A stretch of DNA of 64,000 nt from NCBI RefSeq assembly GCF_016508585.1, contig NZ_JADVOP010000004.1:88151-152150 (forward strand). Direction: 5' to 3'. A program made the translations under genes and the position numbers. Shown here one piece after another: positions 46,719 through 57,293 of the stretch. The stretch's first letter is position 1. Each line of letters starts with the position of its first letter. The notes below the pieces were generated by a model. It made no database searches and was not told where the DNA came from. It was given only the letters and a program-made list of their open reading frames with translations. The DNA comes from Acinetobacter baumannii. Lineage in GTDB: Bacteria; Pseudomonadota; Gammaproteobacteria; Pseudomonadales; Moraxellaceae.

Positions 46719-46792
46719 AGTTAAAAAAAACTTTTGTCTTTCCCTATTTCTCAGTTAGGATGAAGTGAATATGTTTCATCCTAACTACACAC

Positions 46793-47413
46793 ATGAACAT
46801 CATTCAGCAAGCAACTTACACACATAAAGATGTAAAAATTCAATCTAGAGAATATGCTTTTCAGGGCTTTGTTCAAGTCGAAAAAGTCAGCTTGCAACAC
46901 AGATTATTCAACCAAACTGAATACACATCAAACATCCAGCGTGAGTTAATTCACCGCAAAGAAGCTGCGGGTGTTTTGATTTATAATGATCAACAACAAA
47001 AATTCGCATTGATCGAACAATTCCGGGTTGGAGCAATTGATGACCCGGTTTCACCTTGGCAGTTAGAAATAATTGCAGGAGTATTGGATGGTGATGAATC
47101 GCCGGAAACCTGCATTCGCCGAGAAAGTCTTGAAGAATCTGGCTGTGAGCTTGAACATATTCAAGCTCTCTATAGTTTCTATCCATCGGCTGGTGCATGT
47201 GATGAAATTTTCCATCTCTATACTGCTCAAGCCGAGTTACCTGCCGAAGGAGGCATTTTTGGAATGCCAGATGAAGGCGAAAATATTCAACTTCATATCA
47301 TCGACTACGCAGATCTTAGTATATTATTACAAAGTAATCGTTTAAAAAATGCACCAGTGATAATGGCTCTACAATGGCTACAACAACACTTGCATACACT
47401 TGAAAATGTCTAG
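46793..47413 (+). CDS. nudF: ADP-ribose pyrophosphatase (Nudix)
   Basis: Nudix hydrolase of 206 residues that splits ADP-ribose to AMP and ribose 5-phosphate. The Nudix box runs from G-V-L-D-G-D-E to RRESLEESG (GX5EX7REUXEEXGU pattern complete). Downstream FYPSAGACDEIFHLYTA matches the NudF branch. It is followed 9 bp later by cpdA, an order seen in many gammaproteobacteria (nudF-cpdA), so the two are likely one operon. Confidence 0.92.
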   Translation: MNIIQQATYTHKDVKIQSREYAFQGFVQVEKVSLQHRLFNQTEYTSNIQRELIHRKEAAGVLIYNDQQQKFALIEQFRVGAIDDPVSPWQLEIIAGVLDGDESPETCIRRESLEESGCELEHIQALYSFYPSAGACDEIFHLYTAQAELPAEGGIFGMPDEGENIQLHIIDYADLSILLQSNRLKNAPVIMALQWLQQHLHTLENV

Positions 47414-47422
47414 GGGAAAGAC

Positions 47423-48232
47423 ATGCAATCAAAGATATTGCAGCAAATCGATAAAGACAAAGTGATCATACAAATCACCGACACACATTTAATGGATAAG
47501 CCTGATGCAAAGTTCGTCGGGATCAACCCTGAAGAAAGCTTTCATGCCGTGATGGAGGATATTCAGCAACGCTTTCCACATGCTGAACTGATTCTACATA
47601 CTGGGGATTTAGCTCAGGCAGCCTATCCTGAAACCTATGCACGCTATTTAAATTATATGCGAGGCTTTGGTATTGATTTTTATCACATCCCAGGAAATCA
47701 TGACAACCTGAGCTTTTTTCCCTTTCATGTACCTGAACCAGAACCTACAGTGATTGAACTGGATCAGTGGTGCATTATTCTGCTTAACAGTACAGTGAGC
47801 GGACGTACAGATGGAAAAATTCAACCTGAACAATTGGTTCGCCTAAAACAACGCCTAGAGCATCTTAAAGACAAATTTGTCATTGTTGCCTGTCATCACA
47901 ATCCTTTTGAAATGCATTCAAAGTGGTTGGATCAGCATAAATTAAAAAATGCCGATGAATTGAAAGCAGTGCTCGAACCATTTGACAATATCAAGTTATT
48001 GTTACATGGGCATGTACATCAAGAATCTTATAATGAGTGGAATGGCATCCAGTTTATTTCTACACCAGCCACCTGTGTCCAGTTTAAACCGCTTAGCCAA
48101 GAGTTTTCATTTGACCCAATTGCACCTGGTTACCGTTGCTTACATTTAAAAGCCAATGGTGAGTTTGATACCTTTGTACATCGACTTGACCACGTTAATG
48201 TTACAATTAATGAAGAAATTTCAGGTTACTAG
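47423..48232 (+). CDS. cpdA: 3',5'-cyclic-AMP phosphodiesterase
   Basis: Calcineurin-like metallophosphoesterase of 269 residues that hydrolyses cAMP to AMP. Metal ligands are visible in order: ITDTHL (Asp, His), LHTGDLAQ, PGNHDN, ACHHNPFE, and LLHGHVHQE. The adjacent nudF gene supports CpdA. Removal of cAMP would lower Vfr/CRP activity. Confidence 0.93.
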   Translation: MQSKILQQIDKDKVIIQITDTHLMDKPDAKFVGINPEESFHAVMEDIQQRFPHAELILHTGDLAQAAYPETYARYLNYMRGFGIDFYHIPGNHDNLSFFPFHVPEPEPTVIELDQWCIILLNSTVSGRTDGKIQPEQLVRLKQRLEHLKDKFVIVACHHNPFEMHSKWLDQHKLKNADELKAVLEPFDNIKLLLHGHVHQESYNEWNGIQFISTPATCVQFKPLSQEFSFDPIAPGYRCLHLKANGEFDTFVHRLDHVNVTINEEISGY

Positions 48233-48440
48233 CTTTTCATTTTGTTTTTTTTCCATTAAGTTATTCGTCCAACAAGATATGCAGAAAGTCGAATTCAGGG
48301 CGAGGTGACTTTCATCTTTGTAAAAAAATCTATATGATGACGCCCCCGATAGATTCATTCTGTTGGTAGTGATAAAAATACTTGCATATCACCATATTTT
48401 TTGCGTATAGATAGTACGTATATGATGAGGAATGCCCTTT

Positions 48441-48968
48441 ATGGCGAATGACAACCAAAATCAAGTCTTGGATGAGCAAACAGCAATTACAGATGACAAA
48501 TCTGCAAAACGTGTACGCAAAACCAAGCCAAAGACCAATGAAAACGGTACTACAGCAAGTCTATTCGGTATCGAGCCTTATCAGCCAAAGAAAAATGAAG
48601 AATATATGTCTGAGGGGCAGCTCGAACATTTCCGTCAAATTTTGCTGGCTTGGAAGGCTGAATTGATGTCAGAAGTGGATCGTACTTTAAATACGATGCA
48701 AGATGAATCTTCTTCTTTACCTGATGTAAACGACCGCGCAACACAGGAAGAAGAGTTTGCGATTGAATTGCGTACCCGTGATCGTGAACGTAAATTGATT
48801 CGCAAAATCGAACAGTCTATCGAAGCAATTAAAAACGATGACTATGGTTTCTGTGAAACGTGTGGTATCGAAATCGGTTTGCGTCGTTTGGAAGCGCGTC
48901 CTACGGCAACTTTATGTATCGACTGTAAAACACTTGCAGAGATCAAAGAGAAACAAAACAACGGTTAA
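48441..48968 (+). CDS. dksA: RNA polymerase-binding factor DksA
   Basis: Secondary-channel factor of 175 residues that acts with ppGpp in the stringent response. An Acinetobacter-type basic, Lys-rich N-terminal extension of about 45 residues precedes a coiled coil whose tip carries LPDVNDRATQEEE (the conserved acidic D-x-x-D/A region). The C-terminal zinc finger has CETC and CIDC. Start at ATG 48441 with GAGGA at 9-nt spacing; the ATG at 48432 abuts that site. gluQ starts 5 bp after the stop. Confidence 0.95.
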   Translation: MANDNQNQVLDEQTAITDDKSAKRVRKTKPKTNENGTTASLFGIEPYQPKKNEEYMSEGQLEHFRQILLAWKAELMSEVDRTLNTMQDESSSLPDVNDRATQEEEFAIELRTRDRERKLIRKIEQSIEAIKNDDYGFCETCGIEIGLRRLEARPTATLCIDCKTLAEIKEKQNNG

Positions 48969-48973
48969 AAACT

Positions 48974-49891
48974 GTGTCTGCACATTCCTCCCCGACCCTT
49001 CCTGATGTTGAGGAAGGGGGGAAGCATGCCTCTTATAAAGGACGATTTGCACCTTCACCCACAGGTCCTTTACACTTCGGTTCATTAATCACTGCTGTTG
49101 CCAGTTATTGCGATGCAAAAGCACATGCAGGGCAATGGATCGTCCGTATAGAAGATACGGATATTCCCCGCATTTATCCTGATAGCGAACAACACATCCT
49201 ACAATGTTTAGATGCTTTTGGATTTGAATCTGATGCTGAAATCATTTATCAAAGACAACGCATTGCGATTTATGAATCTGTCATCGACCAGCTCAAACAA
49301 CATAATTGGGTATATGCCTGTTCGTGTACTCGAAAGATTCTAGGTTCAAACCATATCTATACAGGCACATGCCGAAATAAACAGCTTGAATTTAAAGACC
49401 AAGCCATTCGCGTAAAAGTCACAGATCAAAACATCTGCTTTCATGACCGTTTGCAAGGAAGACACTGCTCTAATTTACAATATGATCTGGGTGACTTTGT
49501 CCTGAAGCGCCGTGATGGCATCATTAACTATCAACTGGCAGTCGTTGTAGATGACTATTTACAAGGAATTAACCATATCGTGCGTGGTTCAGACTTGTTG
49601 GATAATACTGAACGTCAAATATGGCTGGGACAACTTCTTGGCTATCCGACAATTAAGTATATGCATCTTCCTCTCGCCATGAATGAACAAGGTCAAAAGC
49701 TATCAAAGCAAAATCTTGCGCATGCACTGAATATTGAAAATGCAGCTCCTCTACTTTTACAGGCAATTCTGGCACTGGGTCAGCCATCTGTAGACCTTGA
49801 CCGACCTGCACGTATGCTGGCCCAAGCTGTGCAACAATGGGATATTTCTCGTATTCCCCAAGGCATCCATTTAACAGGCATCTATCAATAG
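48974..49891 (+). CDS. gluQ: Glutamyl-Q tRNA(Asp) synthetase
   Basis: Truncated glutamyl-tRNA synthetase of 305 residues that attaches glutamate to the queuosine of tRNA-Asp. The HIGH-like motif is in APSPTGPLHFGS, the zinc-site region has CSC with a following C (YACSCTRKILG), and the KMSKS-like motif is GQKLSKQN. The anticodon-binding half of GluRS is absent, as expected. It follows dksA, the usual partner. Start codon is GTG at 48974 with no strong ribosome-binding site, implying reliance on dksA translation. Confidence 0.93.
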   Translation: MSAHSSPTLPDVEEGGKHASYKGRFAPSPTGPLHFGSLITAVASYCDAKAHAGQWIVRIEDTDIPRIYPDSEQHILQCLDAFGFESDAEIIYQRQRIAIYESVIDQLKQHNWVYACSCTRKILGSNHIYTGTCRNKQLEFKDQAIRVKVTDQNICFHDRLQGRHCSNLQYDLGDFVLKRRDGIINYQLAVVVDDYLQGINHIVRGSDLLDNTERQIWLGQLLGYPTIKYMHLPLAMNEQGQKLSKQNLAHALNIENAAPLLLQAILALGQPSVDLDRPARMLAQAVQQWDISRIPQGIHLTGIYQ

Positions 49892-49946
49892 CCCCAAAGC
49901 CCATAAACAATAAAACACCATCTAACTGACAGCATATCCCACAAAA

Positions 49947-49976
49947 AAAAAGCCATTTGTGATCAAATGGCTTTTT
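49947..49976. terminator. Bidirectional terminator between gluQ and ftsW
   Basis: AAAAAGCCATTTG (49947-49959) pairs with CAAATGGCTTTTT (49964-49976) around a TGAT loop; poly-A on the left gives a long T-run on the minus strand. Confidence 0.9.
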
Positions 49977-50000
49977 AATCTTTGAATTTAAGAAAATTCC

Positions 50001-51197
50001 TCAGAAACTAGACTCTTCCCTTGCAGGATTGGCTTCTTTCGTCGTCGCATCAATTTTTAAAATCAAGCTGATCATGACTGCACACATAATCAAGGATGAA
50101 CCACCATAACTGATGAATGGAAGGGTCAAACCTTTGGTCGGCAACATTCCCATATTCATGCCTGCATTCACCAAAATTTGCAGCAGGAAAATAATACTGA
50201 TTCCATAAGCCAAATAGCCTGCACGCAAATATTGATGATTTAAAGCACGCTGACCAATTCTGATACAACAAATCAGCATCACAAATGAAAGCAACAATAC
50301 CGTCGCAATCCCAAAGAAACCAAACTCTTCACCCAAGATCGCCAACATGAAGTCTGTATGCGCCTCAGGTAAATAAGACATCTTTTGAATACTGTGTCCT
50401 AGACCGACACCAAACCATTCACCTCGCCCAAACGCCATCAAGGCATTAGACAATTGATAGCCTGAACCTAAAGGATCAGCCCAAGGATTAGAGAATGACA
50501 TCAAACGCTCATAACGGTAAGGTTCAAATACAATCAAGGAAACAAATGCAACCAGAATGGCACCAAAAGCGAAACCGAACTGAATCATCGGCGCACCGGC
50601 AAGGAAAAATACCCCTAACATGGATACTGCAATAACCACTGTTGCACCTAGATCAGGCTCAGCAATAATTAACCCTACCGTCAGCAACATTACGACACCG
50701 AGTCGAACCAAGCCTTTAATGTTGTTGCGAACCTCTTCGGCACGGCGAACCACGTAATCAGCAGTAAATATTGCCATCATTACCTTGGCAACTTCTGTTG
50801 CCTGTAGGGTAAAGCCACCGACACGAATCCAACGTGTTGAGCCATTCACTTCCGTACCTACAAGCAAAACTGCAAGTAACAGCAGAATAGTGATCAACCA
50901 CAGAGGAAAAGTATTTTTAAACCACAGATTGAGCGAAATTCGATACGTCACTACAGCAGCTAGAAAAGCCACCACAATCGAAATTGCATGGCGAATGACA
51001 TAATGGAATTCATTTTCATGCATCCGCTCTGCATACGGCATTGACGCTGAAGCCACCATCACCGTACCGATGCACAATAGCGAGATGACACAAAACAGCA
51101 ATACATTGCGAGGAGTAATCTCTGCAGGTAATTTTGGCATCCAACGTTCATACGCTTGATGAAGTTTACTTATCGTCGTCTGAGCTAACCCAGCCAT
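50001..51197 (-). CDS. ftsW: Cell-division peptidoglycan polymerase FtsW
   Basis: SEDS-family inner-membrane protein of 398 residues with about ten helices. It polymerises lipid II at the division septum together with FtsI. The conserved segments HFWxx-like periplasmic loop (LGHSIQKMSYLPEAHTDFMLAILGEEFGFFG) and C-terminal PTKGLTLPFISYGGSS are characteristic of FtsW/RodA; the latter is the family signature. Adjacent murD (24 bp upstream) identifies it as FtsW, not RodA. The other dcw-cluster genes are absent here. Confidence 0.93.
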   Translation of the reverse strand: MAGLAQTTISKLHQAYERWMPKLPAEITPRNVLLFCVISLLCIGTVMVASASMPYAERMHENEFHYVIRHAISIVVAFLAAVVTYRISLNLWFKNTFPLWLITILLLLAVLLVGTEVNGSTRWIRVGGFTLQATEVAKVMMAIFTADYVVRRAEEVRNNIKGLVRLGVVMLLTVGLIIAEPDLGATVVIAVSMLGVFFLAGAPMIQFGFAFGAILVAFVSLIVFEPYRYERLMSFSNPWADPLGSGYQLSNALMAFGRGEWFGVGLGHSIQKMSYLPEAHTDFMLAILGEEFGFFGIATVLLLSFVMLICCIRIGQRALNHQYLRAGYLAYGISIIFLLQILVNAGMNMGMLPTKGLTLPFISYGGSSLIMCAVMISLILKIDATTKEANPAREESSF

Positions 51198-51221
51198 ACT
51201 TTATTTTCCTTATGATTCTTT

Positions 51222-52574
<1,353 letters not shown>

Positions 52575-52751
52575 TCACCAGCATTAAGATTTTAAAACTT
52601 GCAAAATGTTAGCACTTTGGCGATTTGAAAGCTTTTTCTGTTTGCAGTTTCTGAAGTTTTTTTTGTGTCAGTGCGTAAAAATATCGTCTTATTATTCTGA
52701 TTCATTGCTATGAATTTTTAAATCTCTCAAACCATGGCTTATTATCCTGCG

Positions 52752-52805
52752 ATCGATACAGATCAGCCGAATGTTGAATTCAACATTCGGCTGATCTGTA
52801 TCGAT
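52752..52805. repeat. 54-bp perfect palindrome
   Basis: Positions 52752-52778 are the exact reverse complement of 52779-52805, with no loop and GAATTC at the centre (52776-52781). It starts 12 bp past the DedA gene stop. It is not a typical terminator: neither side has a T-run. It could form a cruciform or a 25-bp RNA hairpin. No other copy was noticed in this window. Confidence 0.95.
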
Positions 52806-52816
52806 GTCTAGCGTGT

Positions 52817-53362
52817 CTAAAATGAATCGATCAATAAAGACAGTAGATTGCCTGCACCATAGCCTGCACCCAATAACAGCGCAATCCAGATCCAGCCACC
52901 TAACACGTTATACAGCATGAATACAGGCATTTTCATATGCCCCGCACCCGCTGCGAATGGGGCAAAAGAACGTACAAAAGGCACAAAACGTGCAACAAGA
53001 ATCGTTTTACCGCCATGACGCTCAAAATAATGATTGGTTTTCTTGATATATTCAGGTTTAAACCAACGCGAATGTGCATGAAAATATTTAAAACCCAACG
53101 CTCGCCCAGTATAGTAATTGACGATATAACCTAAAATAGAAGCAATAATCAGCAACACGCCCATATAATGAAGATGAACTGATTCAGCGGTCGAGCACAA
53201 GGCACCAACAGCGATCAATAAGCTATCACCAGGGAGAAAAAACATAAAGATTGAGCCTGTTTCTGCAAAAATAATCAAAAACAAAATGGCATAAATCCAA
53301 AGCCCATAATTTTCTAAGAAAGTGGGCAATAATTGTTCTAAATGCAATAAAAAATCAAGCAA
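52817..53362 (-). CDS. DedA-family membrane protein
   Basis: Membrane protein of 181 residues in the DedA/VTT (SNARE-associated Golgi) family. The family signature is visible as FFLPGDSLLIAVGAL near residue 40 and GGKTILVARFVPFVRSFAPFAAGAGHMKM (re-entrant region with the conserved Arg) near the middle. Members act as undecaprenyl-phosphate or other lipid flippases and support membrane potential; the specific function here is not known. Followed by the 54-bp palindrome. Confidence 0.88.
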   Translation of the reverse strand: MLDFLLHLEQLLPTFLENYGLWIYAILFLIIFAETGSIFMFFLPGDSLLIAVGALCSTAESVHLHYMGVLLIIASILGYIVNYYTGRALGFKYFHAHSRWFKPEYIKKTNHYFERHGGKTILVARFVPFVRSFAPFAAGAGHMKMPVFMLYNVLGGWIWIALLLGAGYGAGNLLSLLIDSF

Positions 53363-53424
53363 TACTCAACTCTCTTCAAAGAAGTATCCACAATATATTA
53401 GTCTAATTTAACCATGTAAATATT

Positions 53425-53451
53425 AAAAAGCCTAAATTAATTAGGCTTTTT
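53425..53451 (-). terminator. Terminator after ribE
   Basis: AAAAAGCCTAA (53425-53435) pairs with TTAGGCTTTTT (53441-53451) across an ATTAA loop, 21 bp past the ribE stop and ahead of the DedA gene, ending the riboflavin transcript. Confidence 0.88.
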
Positions 53452-53472
53452 CAATCTTAAGGTCTATTTGAG

Positions 53473-54132
53473 TTATTTTAAAAAACCATTTTTAGCAAGA
53501 AATTCCATGCTCAGTTTTGATTCAGCTTTAACCTCAGCGGCTTTATCACCGAGCAGTAAACGCTCGATGTAACGCGCCAGTACATCCACTTCCAAGTTCA
53601 CCTTGGCGCCCACTTTCCATGTGCCGATATTGGTACGCTCAGCAGTATGCGGAATCAAATTGAGACTCAGAATATTACCACGTAAATGATTGATGGTTAA
53701 GCTGATTCCATCCACAGTAATTGAGCCTTTTTCCGCCAGATATTTGGCAATTTCAACAGGTGCAGTCACCTCAAAATAAAGCGAACGCGCATCTGAACGG
53801 ACCACGGTAATTTCACCGACTGCATCCACATGCCCGCTCACAATATGGCCTCCAAAGCGTGTGGTGGGTAACATTGCTTTTTCAACATTCACCACTTGTC
53901 CAACGTTCCAACTCGCCAAAGTTGAACGGTTTAAACTTTCGCGTGAAACATCGGCAGCATACCAGTTTTCACCCCAGTCAATTACGGTTAAGCAAATACC
54001 GTTGGTGGCAATAGAATCACCCAAGTGTACATCAGACATATCTAGGTCAGTCTGAATACGTAAACGTACATCACCACCTACACTTTGTAAGCTGTCAACT
54101 TTACCTAAACTCTCAACAATGCCTGTGAACAT
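53473..54132 (-). CDS. ribE: Riboflavin synthase alpha subunit
   Basis: Enzyme of 219 residues that dismutates two lumazine molecules to riboflavin. Two homologous lumazine-binding barrels are visible: the first from MFTGIVESLG to SRESLNRS, the second from GGHIVSGHVD to PHTAERTNIG. The active MFTG N-terminus is intact. It is the last gene of a minus-strand riboflavin set with ribD, separated from it by the methyltransferase. Confidence 0.95.
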   Translation of the reverse strand: MFTGIVESLGKVDSLQSVGGDVRLRIQTDLDMSDVHLGDSIATNGICLTVIDWGENWYAADVSRESLNRSTLASWNVGQVVNVEKAMLPTTRFGGHIVSGHVDAVGEITVVRSDARSLYFEVTAPVEIAKYLAEKGSITVDGISLTINHLRGNILSLNLIPHTAERTNIGTWKVGAKVNLEVDVLARYIERLLLGDKAAEVKAESKLSMEFLAKNGFLK

Positions 54133-54223
54133 AATACAACCTACTGCCTCAATCTAAGGGCTGATAAATATCTATTTTTATTGCATCATCCCTTTCTTCC
54201 ATTTGAAGAAAAGGAGAACAAGC

Positions 54224-55528
54224 TTACCATAAAGCCAATTGCGTACTTACACCCGATGTGTCCACACCGCCCAACTCGGCAAAATGATAGAGTTGACCAA
54301 GCAGCTGACGTAACGGCGGTCCAGATTTGGCATGCGTATCGGTAATGACAATAAACTCAAGTACACGGGCACGCTCAGACTGACGCTGTTTACTCACGCG
54401 ATAACGCGGAACATCCTGTGTCAATAAGGTGACTTTGCCACGTTTTAGATTGGCCGCCAATAAATCTTTGGCTTCAATATTGCCATCCGTGGAGTAACTG
54501 GTGAGGATATAACGTGCATTAATGGTTTCCAGCAAACTCTCATAAGCTTCTTGAGCATGCTTAGAGGAATTGTAGGGGCTTGGGCGTTCTTTTCGCCATG
54601 CGCGGTCAATTCCACTTTTAAAACCTTTGGTATCAGGTGTCGGCAGATCAACTTGATCCCAAAGCGTTAAGGAGTTGAGAACATGGTAATTACTGCTATA
54701 GGCATGTTGGTTATAAGGAGGATCTAAATACGCCACATCCACTTCAAAACCACTCATCTGGTTTGCCAGATGCTGTGCATCCACACACCACATTTCTGCC
54801 ATCGGTGTTTTCTGTTTATTATCACCGACCTCACTAAAACGGCTTGGTGTTAACCATAAGAGTGATTCAATTCGTTCCAATGCCGTTTGGGTCTTTCCGC
54901 CCCAGCCATGATGGAAACTTTTAAACACGCCACTGGTATTACTGACAAAACTGGCTGAGTAGAGTAAAGGTGCAAGTAAGGCACTCATTTCCACATCATC
55001 AATAGCACCTTGTGCCTGCCATGTCGCAATCTGCTGACGAATCGCGTCGATTCGCATACCGTTACGACGCTTAAAGAACAGACGGTCACGCGCCGGGTCA
55101 TAAATTTCATCATTGCGCGGGCATAGATTATGCGTCACCCAACCTTTGACTTCAGGCAAACGGTTTAAATAATCAATGGCTTTTTGATAACCGCCCAACT
55201 CTTTAAATGCTGGCGCATCTGTACATGCAAGAATGGCATGATTCAATGCATGACTGTAAGGTTCCCAGTCATTGGCAATTACACGATAGCCATTTTGCCG
55301 GGCCAAACGTGAAACGACCCCGCTACCTGCAAAAAAATCTGCAAAAATAGGCGCGCGTTTTCCTTTCGGATTCAATGTTCCGGTAATTTCAAGCGCTTCA
55401 AGAATCAGATGCAACAAACGACGCTTATTTCCCAAATAAGGAACCAACTGATGAAAAAGATATTCATCTGTTGTACGCGCAGCATGACGACGTTTGTGAT
55501 AAACCGATGATGTTAACTCTGAATTCAT
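54224..55528 (-). CDS. Orphan DNA adenine N6-methyltransferase (D12 class)
   Basis: Methyltransferase of 434 residues with the alpha (Dam/D12) motif order: SAM-binding FAGSG at 66-70 (DFFAGSGVVSRL) before catalytic DPPY at 269-272 (LDPPYNQHAY). The PYLGNKRRLL lead-in is the family hallmark. No restriction enzyme gene is nearby, so it is an orphan that may act on gene regulation or genome marking. An A. baumannii orphan enzyme I recall as AamA, reported to target GAATTC, may be the orthologue; I cannot verify it here. Its ATG overlaps the ribD stop by 4 nt (ATGA), coupling it to riboflavin synthesis. Confidence 0.88.
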   Translation of the reverse strand: MNSELTSSVYHKRRHAARTTDEYLFHQLVPYLGNKRRLLHLILEALEITGTLNPKGKRAPIFADFFAGSGVVSRLARQNGYRVIANDWEPYSHALNHAILACTDAPAFKELGGYQKAIDYLNRLPEVKGWVTHNLCPRNDEIYDPARDRLFFKRRNGMRIDAIRQQIATWQAQGAIDDVEMSALLAPLLYSASFVSNTSGVFKSFHHGWGGKTQTALERIESLLWLTPSRFSEVGDNKQKTPMAEMWCVDAQHLANQMSGFEVDVAYLDPPYNQHAYSSNYHVLNSLTLWDQVDLPTPDTKGFKSGIDRAWRKERPSPYNSSKHAQEAYESLLETINARYILTSYSTDGNIEAKDLLAANLKRGKVTLLTQDVPRYRVSKQRQSERARVLEFIVITDTHAKSGPPLRQLLGQLYHFAELGGVDTSGVSTQLALW

Positions 55529-56637
55529 ACTGACTCTTGCGCAGGGAGAAGTCTTAAACGAATATCATCACCAAATTGATGAACATCTTTAAGCATAAAA
55601 CGTAATTGTTGTGCCATCTTTTCAAATTCAGCATTAAACATTGGCCGTGCTGACTGACCTAAAAAAGTCGGAGCAACATAACTGATTAATTCATCAACCA
55701 GTTTTTCCTGTAAAAATGCCGTGGATAAAGTTGCACCAGCTTCAACCAATACATCATAAATTTGAAAATCTTTTAAAGTCCGCAGTAAATCTTTTAATGG
55801 CTGAATTTCAAGTTGTACCACACCAAGCTCCGCCAGCTCCTGACGGAATGGTCCCATTATCATTACGGTTTCAGGATGTTTAAGCACTTGTGCTGTCAAG
55901 GGTAAACGACCTTTCCGATCTAGGATCACACGTTTGGGCTGTACCACTTTTTCCAGTTCCACATGGGCTAAACTTCGAACATTGAGCTGAGGATCATCCG
56001 CCAGAATGGTCTCAATCCCAGTAATCACTGCACCTGAAATGGCACGCCAATGTTGTACATCTTGACGTGATTCAGTGCCTGTAATCCATTTGGATTCACC
56101 TGATGCCATAGCGGTACGTCCATCCAGACTGGAAGCGACTTTTAAACGCACATAAGGCAAACCCGTTGCCATTGCTTTTAGGAAACCTAAGTTGAGTTGG
56201 GTGGCTTGTTGTTCACACACACCTGTTTCTACAACAATTCCAGCCTGTCGCAAAATATCCACACCTTTACCCGACACAAGTGGATTTGGGTCTGCGCATG
56301 CAACAACAACTTTTGCTACACCCGCTTCAACTAAACCTTTTGCACAAGGGGGGGTACGACCATAATGCGCACAAGGCTCCAAAGTCACATAAGCGGTTGC
56401 ACCTTTTGCAGATTCTCCAGCTTGGCGCATTGCAAAGACTTCGGCATGAGGTTGTCCTGCTTGTGGATGAAAACCCTCTCCAACAAGAATTCCATCTTTG
56501 ACAATAACGCAACCAACATTCGGGTTCGGTCGTGTGGAATACTGTCCAAGCTTGGCGAGCTCAATCGCTTTCTGCATCCAAACCTGATCCATATTGACAG
56601 CATCTTCAGGCTTGGAGTTTGAATCCAACTCAGACAT
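55525..56637 (-). CDS. ribD: Riboflavin deaminase/reductase RibD
   Basis: Bifunctional enzyme of 370 residues. The N-terminal cytidine-deaminase-like domain has zinc ligands His64 with Glu66 (HAEV) and Cys89/Cys98 (PCAHYGRTPPC). The C-terminal reductase domain begins near residue 160 (VRLKVASSLDGRTAMASGESKWITG is the substrate loop start). It catalyses two consecutive steps of riboflavin synthesis. AGGA lies 5 nt before the ATG. The stop overlaps the methyltransferase start. nrdR lies 32 bp upstream on the same strand. Confidence 0.95.
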   Translation of the reverse strand: MSELDSNSKPEDAVNMDQVWMQKAIELAKLGQYSTRPNPNVGCVIVKDGILVGEGFHPQAGQPHAEVFAMRQAGESAKGATAYVTLEPCAHYGRTPPCAKGLVEAGVAKVVVACADPNPLVSGKGVDILRQAGIVVETGVCEQQATQLNLGFLKAMATGLPYVRLKVASSLDGRTAMASGESKWITGTESRQDVQHWRAISGAVITGIETILADDPQLNVRSLAHVELEKVVQPKRVILDRKGRLPLTAQVLKHPETVMIMGPFRQELAELGVVQLEIQPLKDLLRTLKDFQIYDVLVEAGATLSTAFLQEKLVDELISYVAPTFLGQSARPMFNAEFEKMAQQLRFMLKDVHQFGDDIRLRLLPAQESV

Positions 56638-56669
56638 AAAATTCCTAATTTAATCCTATGAAAAATAAA

Positions 56670-57134
56670 TCAGTGGTCTTGACCACGTGCTTGCATTTGC
56701 TCAATCTGATGGCGAAAAGCATCAATGTCTTGGAAATCTTGATAAACCGATGCAAAACGAACATATGCCACATGATCCAATGCAAACAAAGATTTCATGA
56801 CAATCTCACCAATGGTACGAGAACGCACATCACGTTCTCCTAAACGACGAATTTGCAGTTGAATATCGCTAATCACCGTTTCAATTTGCTCTTGAGTTAC
56901 AGGTCTTTTTTGCAAAGCATGCATCAGTGAACGGCGCAATTTTGCTTCATCAAATGGTTCATTTTTACCATCAGACTTGGTGACACGTGGCATCACCACT
57001 TCATAACTTTCAAAAGTAGTAAAACGTTCGCCACAACTGATACATTCACGACGACGGCGAATCTGGCTACCTTCAGCAGCCAAACGGGAATCGATCACTT
57101 TACTATCTGCAGCGTTGCAAAATGGACAATGCAT
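56670..57134 (-). CDS. nrdR: Transcriptional repressor NrdR
   Basis: Regulator of 154 residues controlling ribonucleotide reductase genes. The N-terminal zinc ribbon has Cys3, Cys6, Cys31 and Cys34. An ATP-cone domain follows from about residue 49 ([24 protein letters not shown]), which senses ATP/dATP. It lies directly ahead of ribD, the order common in proteobacteria (nrdR-ribD). No NrdR box was looked for outside this window. Confidence 0.96.
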   Translation of the reverse strand: MHCPFCNAADSKVIDSRLAAEGSQIRRRRECISCGERFTTFESYEVVMPRVTKSDGKNEPFDEAKLRRSLMHALQKRPVTQEQIETVISDIQLQIRRLGERDVRSRTIGEIVMKSLFALDHVAYVRFASVYQDFQDIDAFRHQIEQMQARGQDH

Positions 57135-57220
57135 AGTGGTTTAATTAAGCAAAATTCATAATTTCAGCTAGTGTAGCAAAAAAACTAGATTTTGTTGAGG
57201 GTTTCGCAAGATATGGAAAA

Positions 57221-57244
57221 AAAACAGCCCTCTCGGGCTGTTTT
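57221..57244. terminator. Terminator after amtB
   Basis: AAAACAGCCC (57221-57230) pairs with GGGCTGTTTT (57235-57244) around TCTC, with a long A-run to the left that becomes T on the minus strand. It lies 49 bp past the amtB stop, upstream of nrdR. Confidence 0.9.
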
Positions 57245-57293
57245 ATACTATATATAGTTATTATTCTAAATTGATTTTTTCTAGTCAGTTACA

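Noticed and set aside
52752..52805. 54-bp palindrome as a simple terminator
   Set aside because: No T-run on either strand and no loop; kept as a repeat instead.
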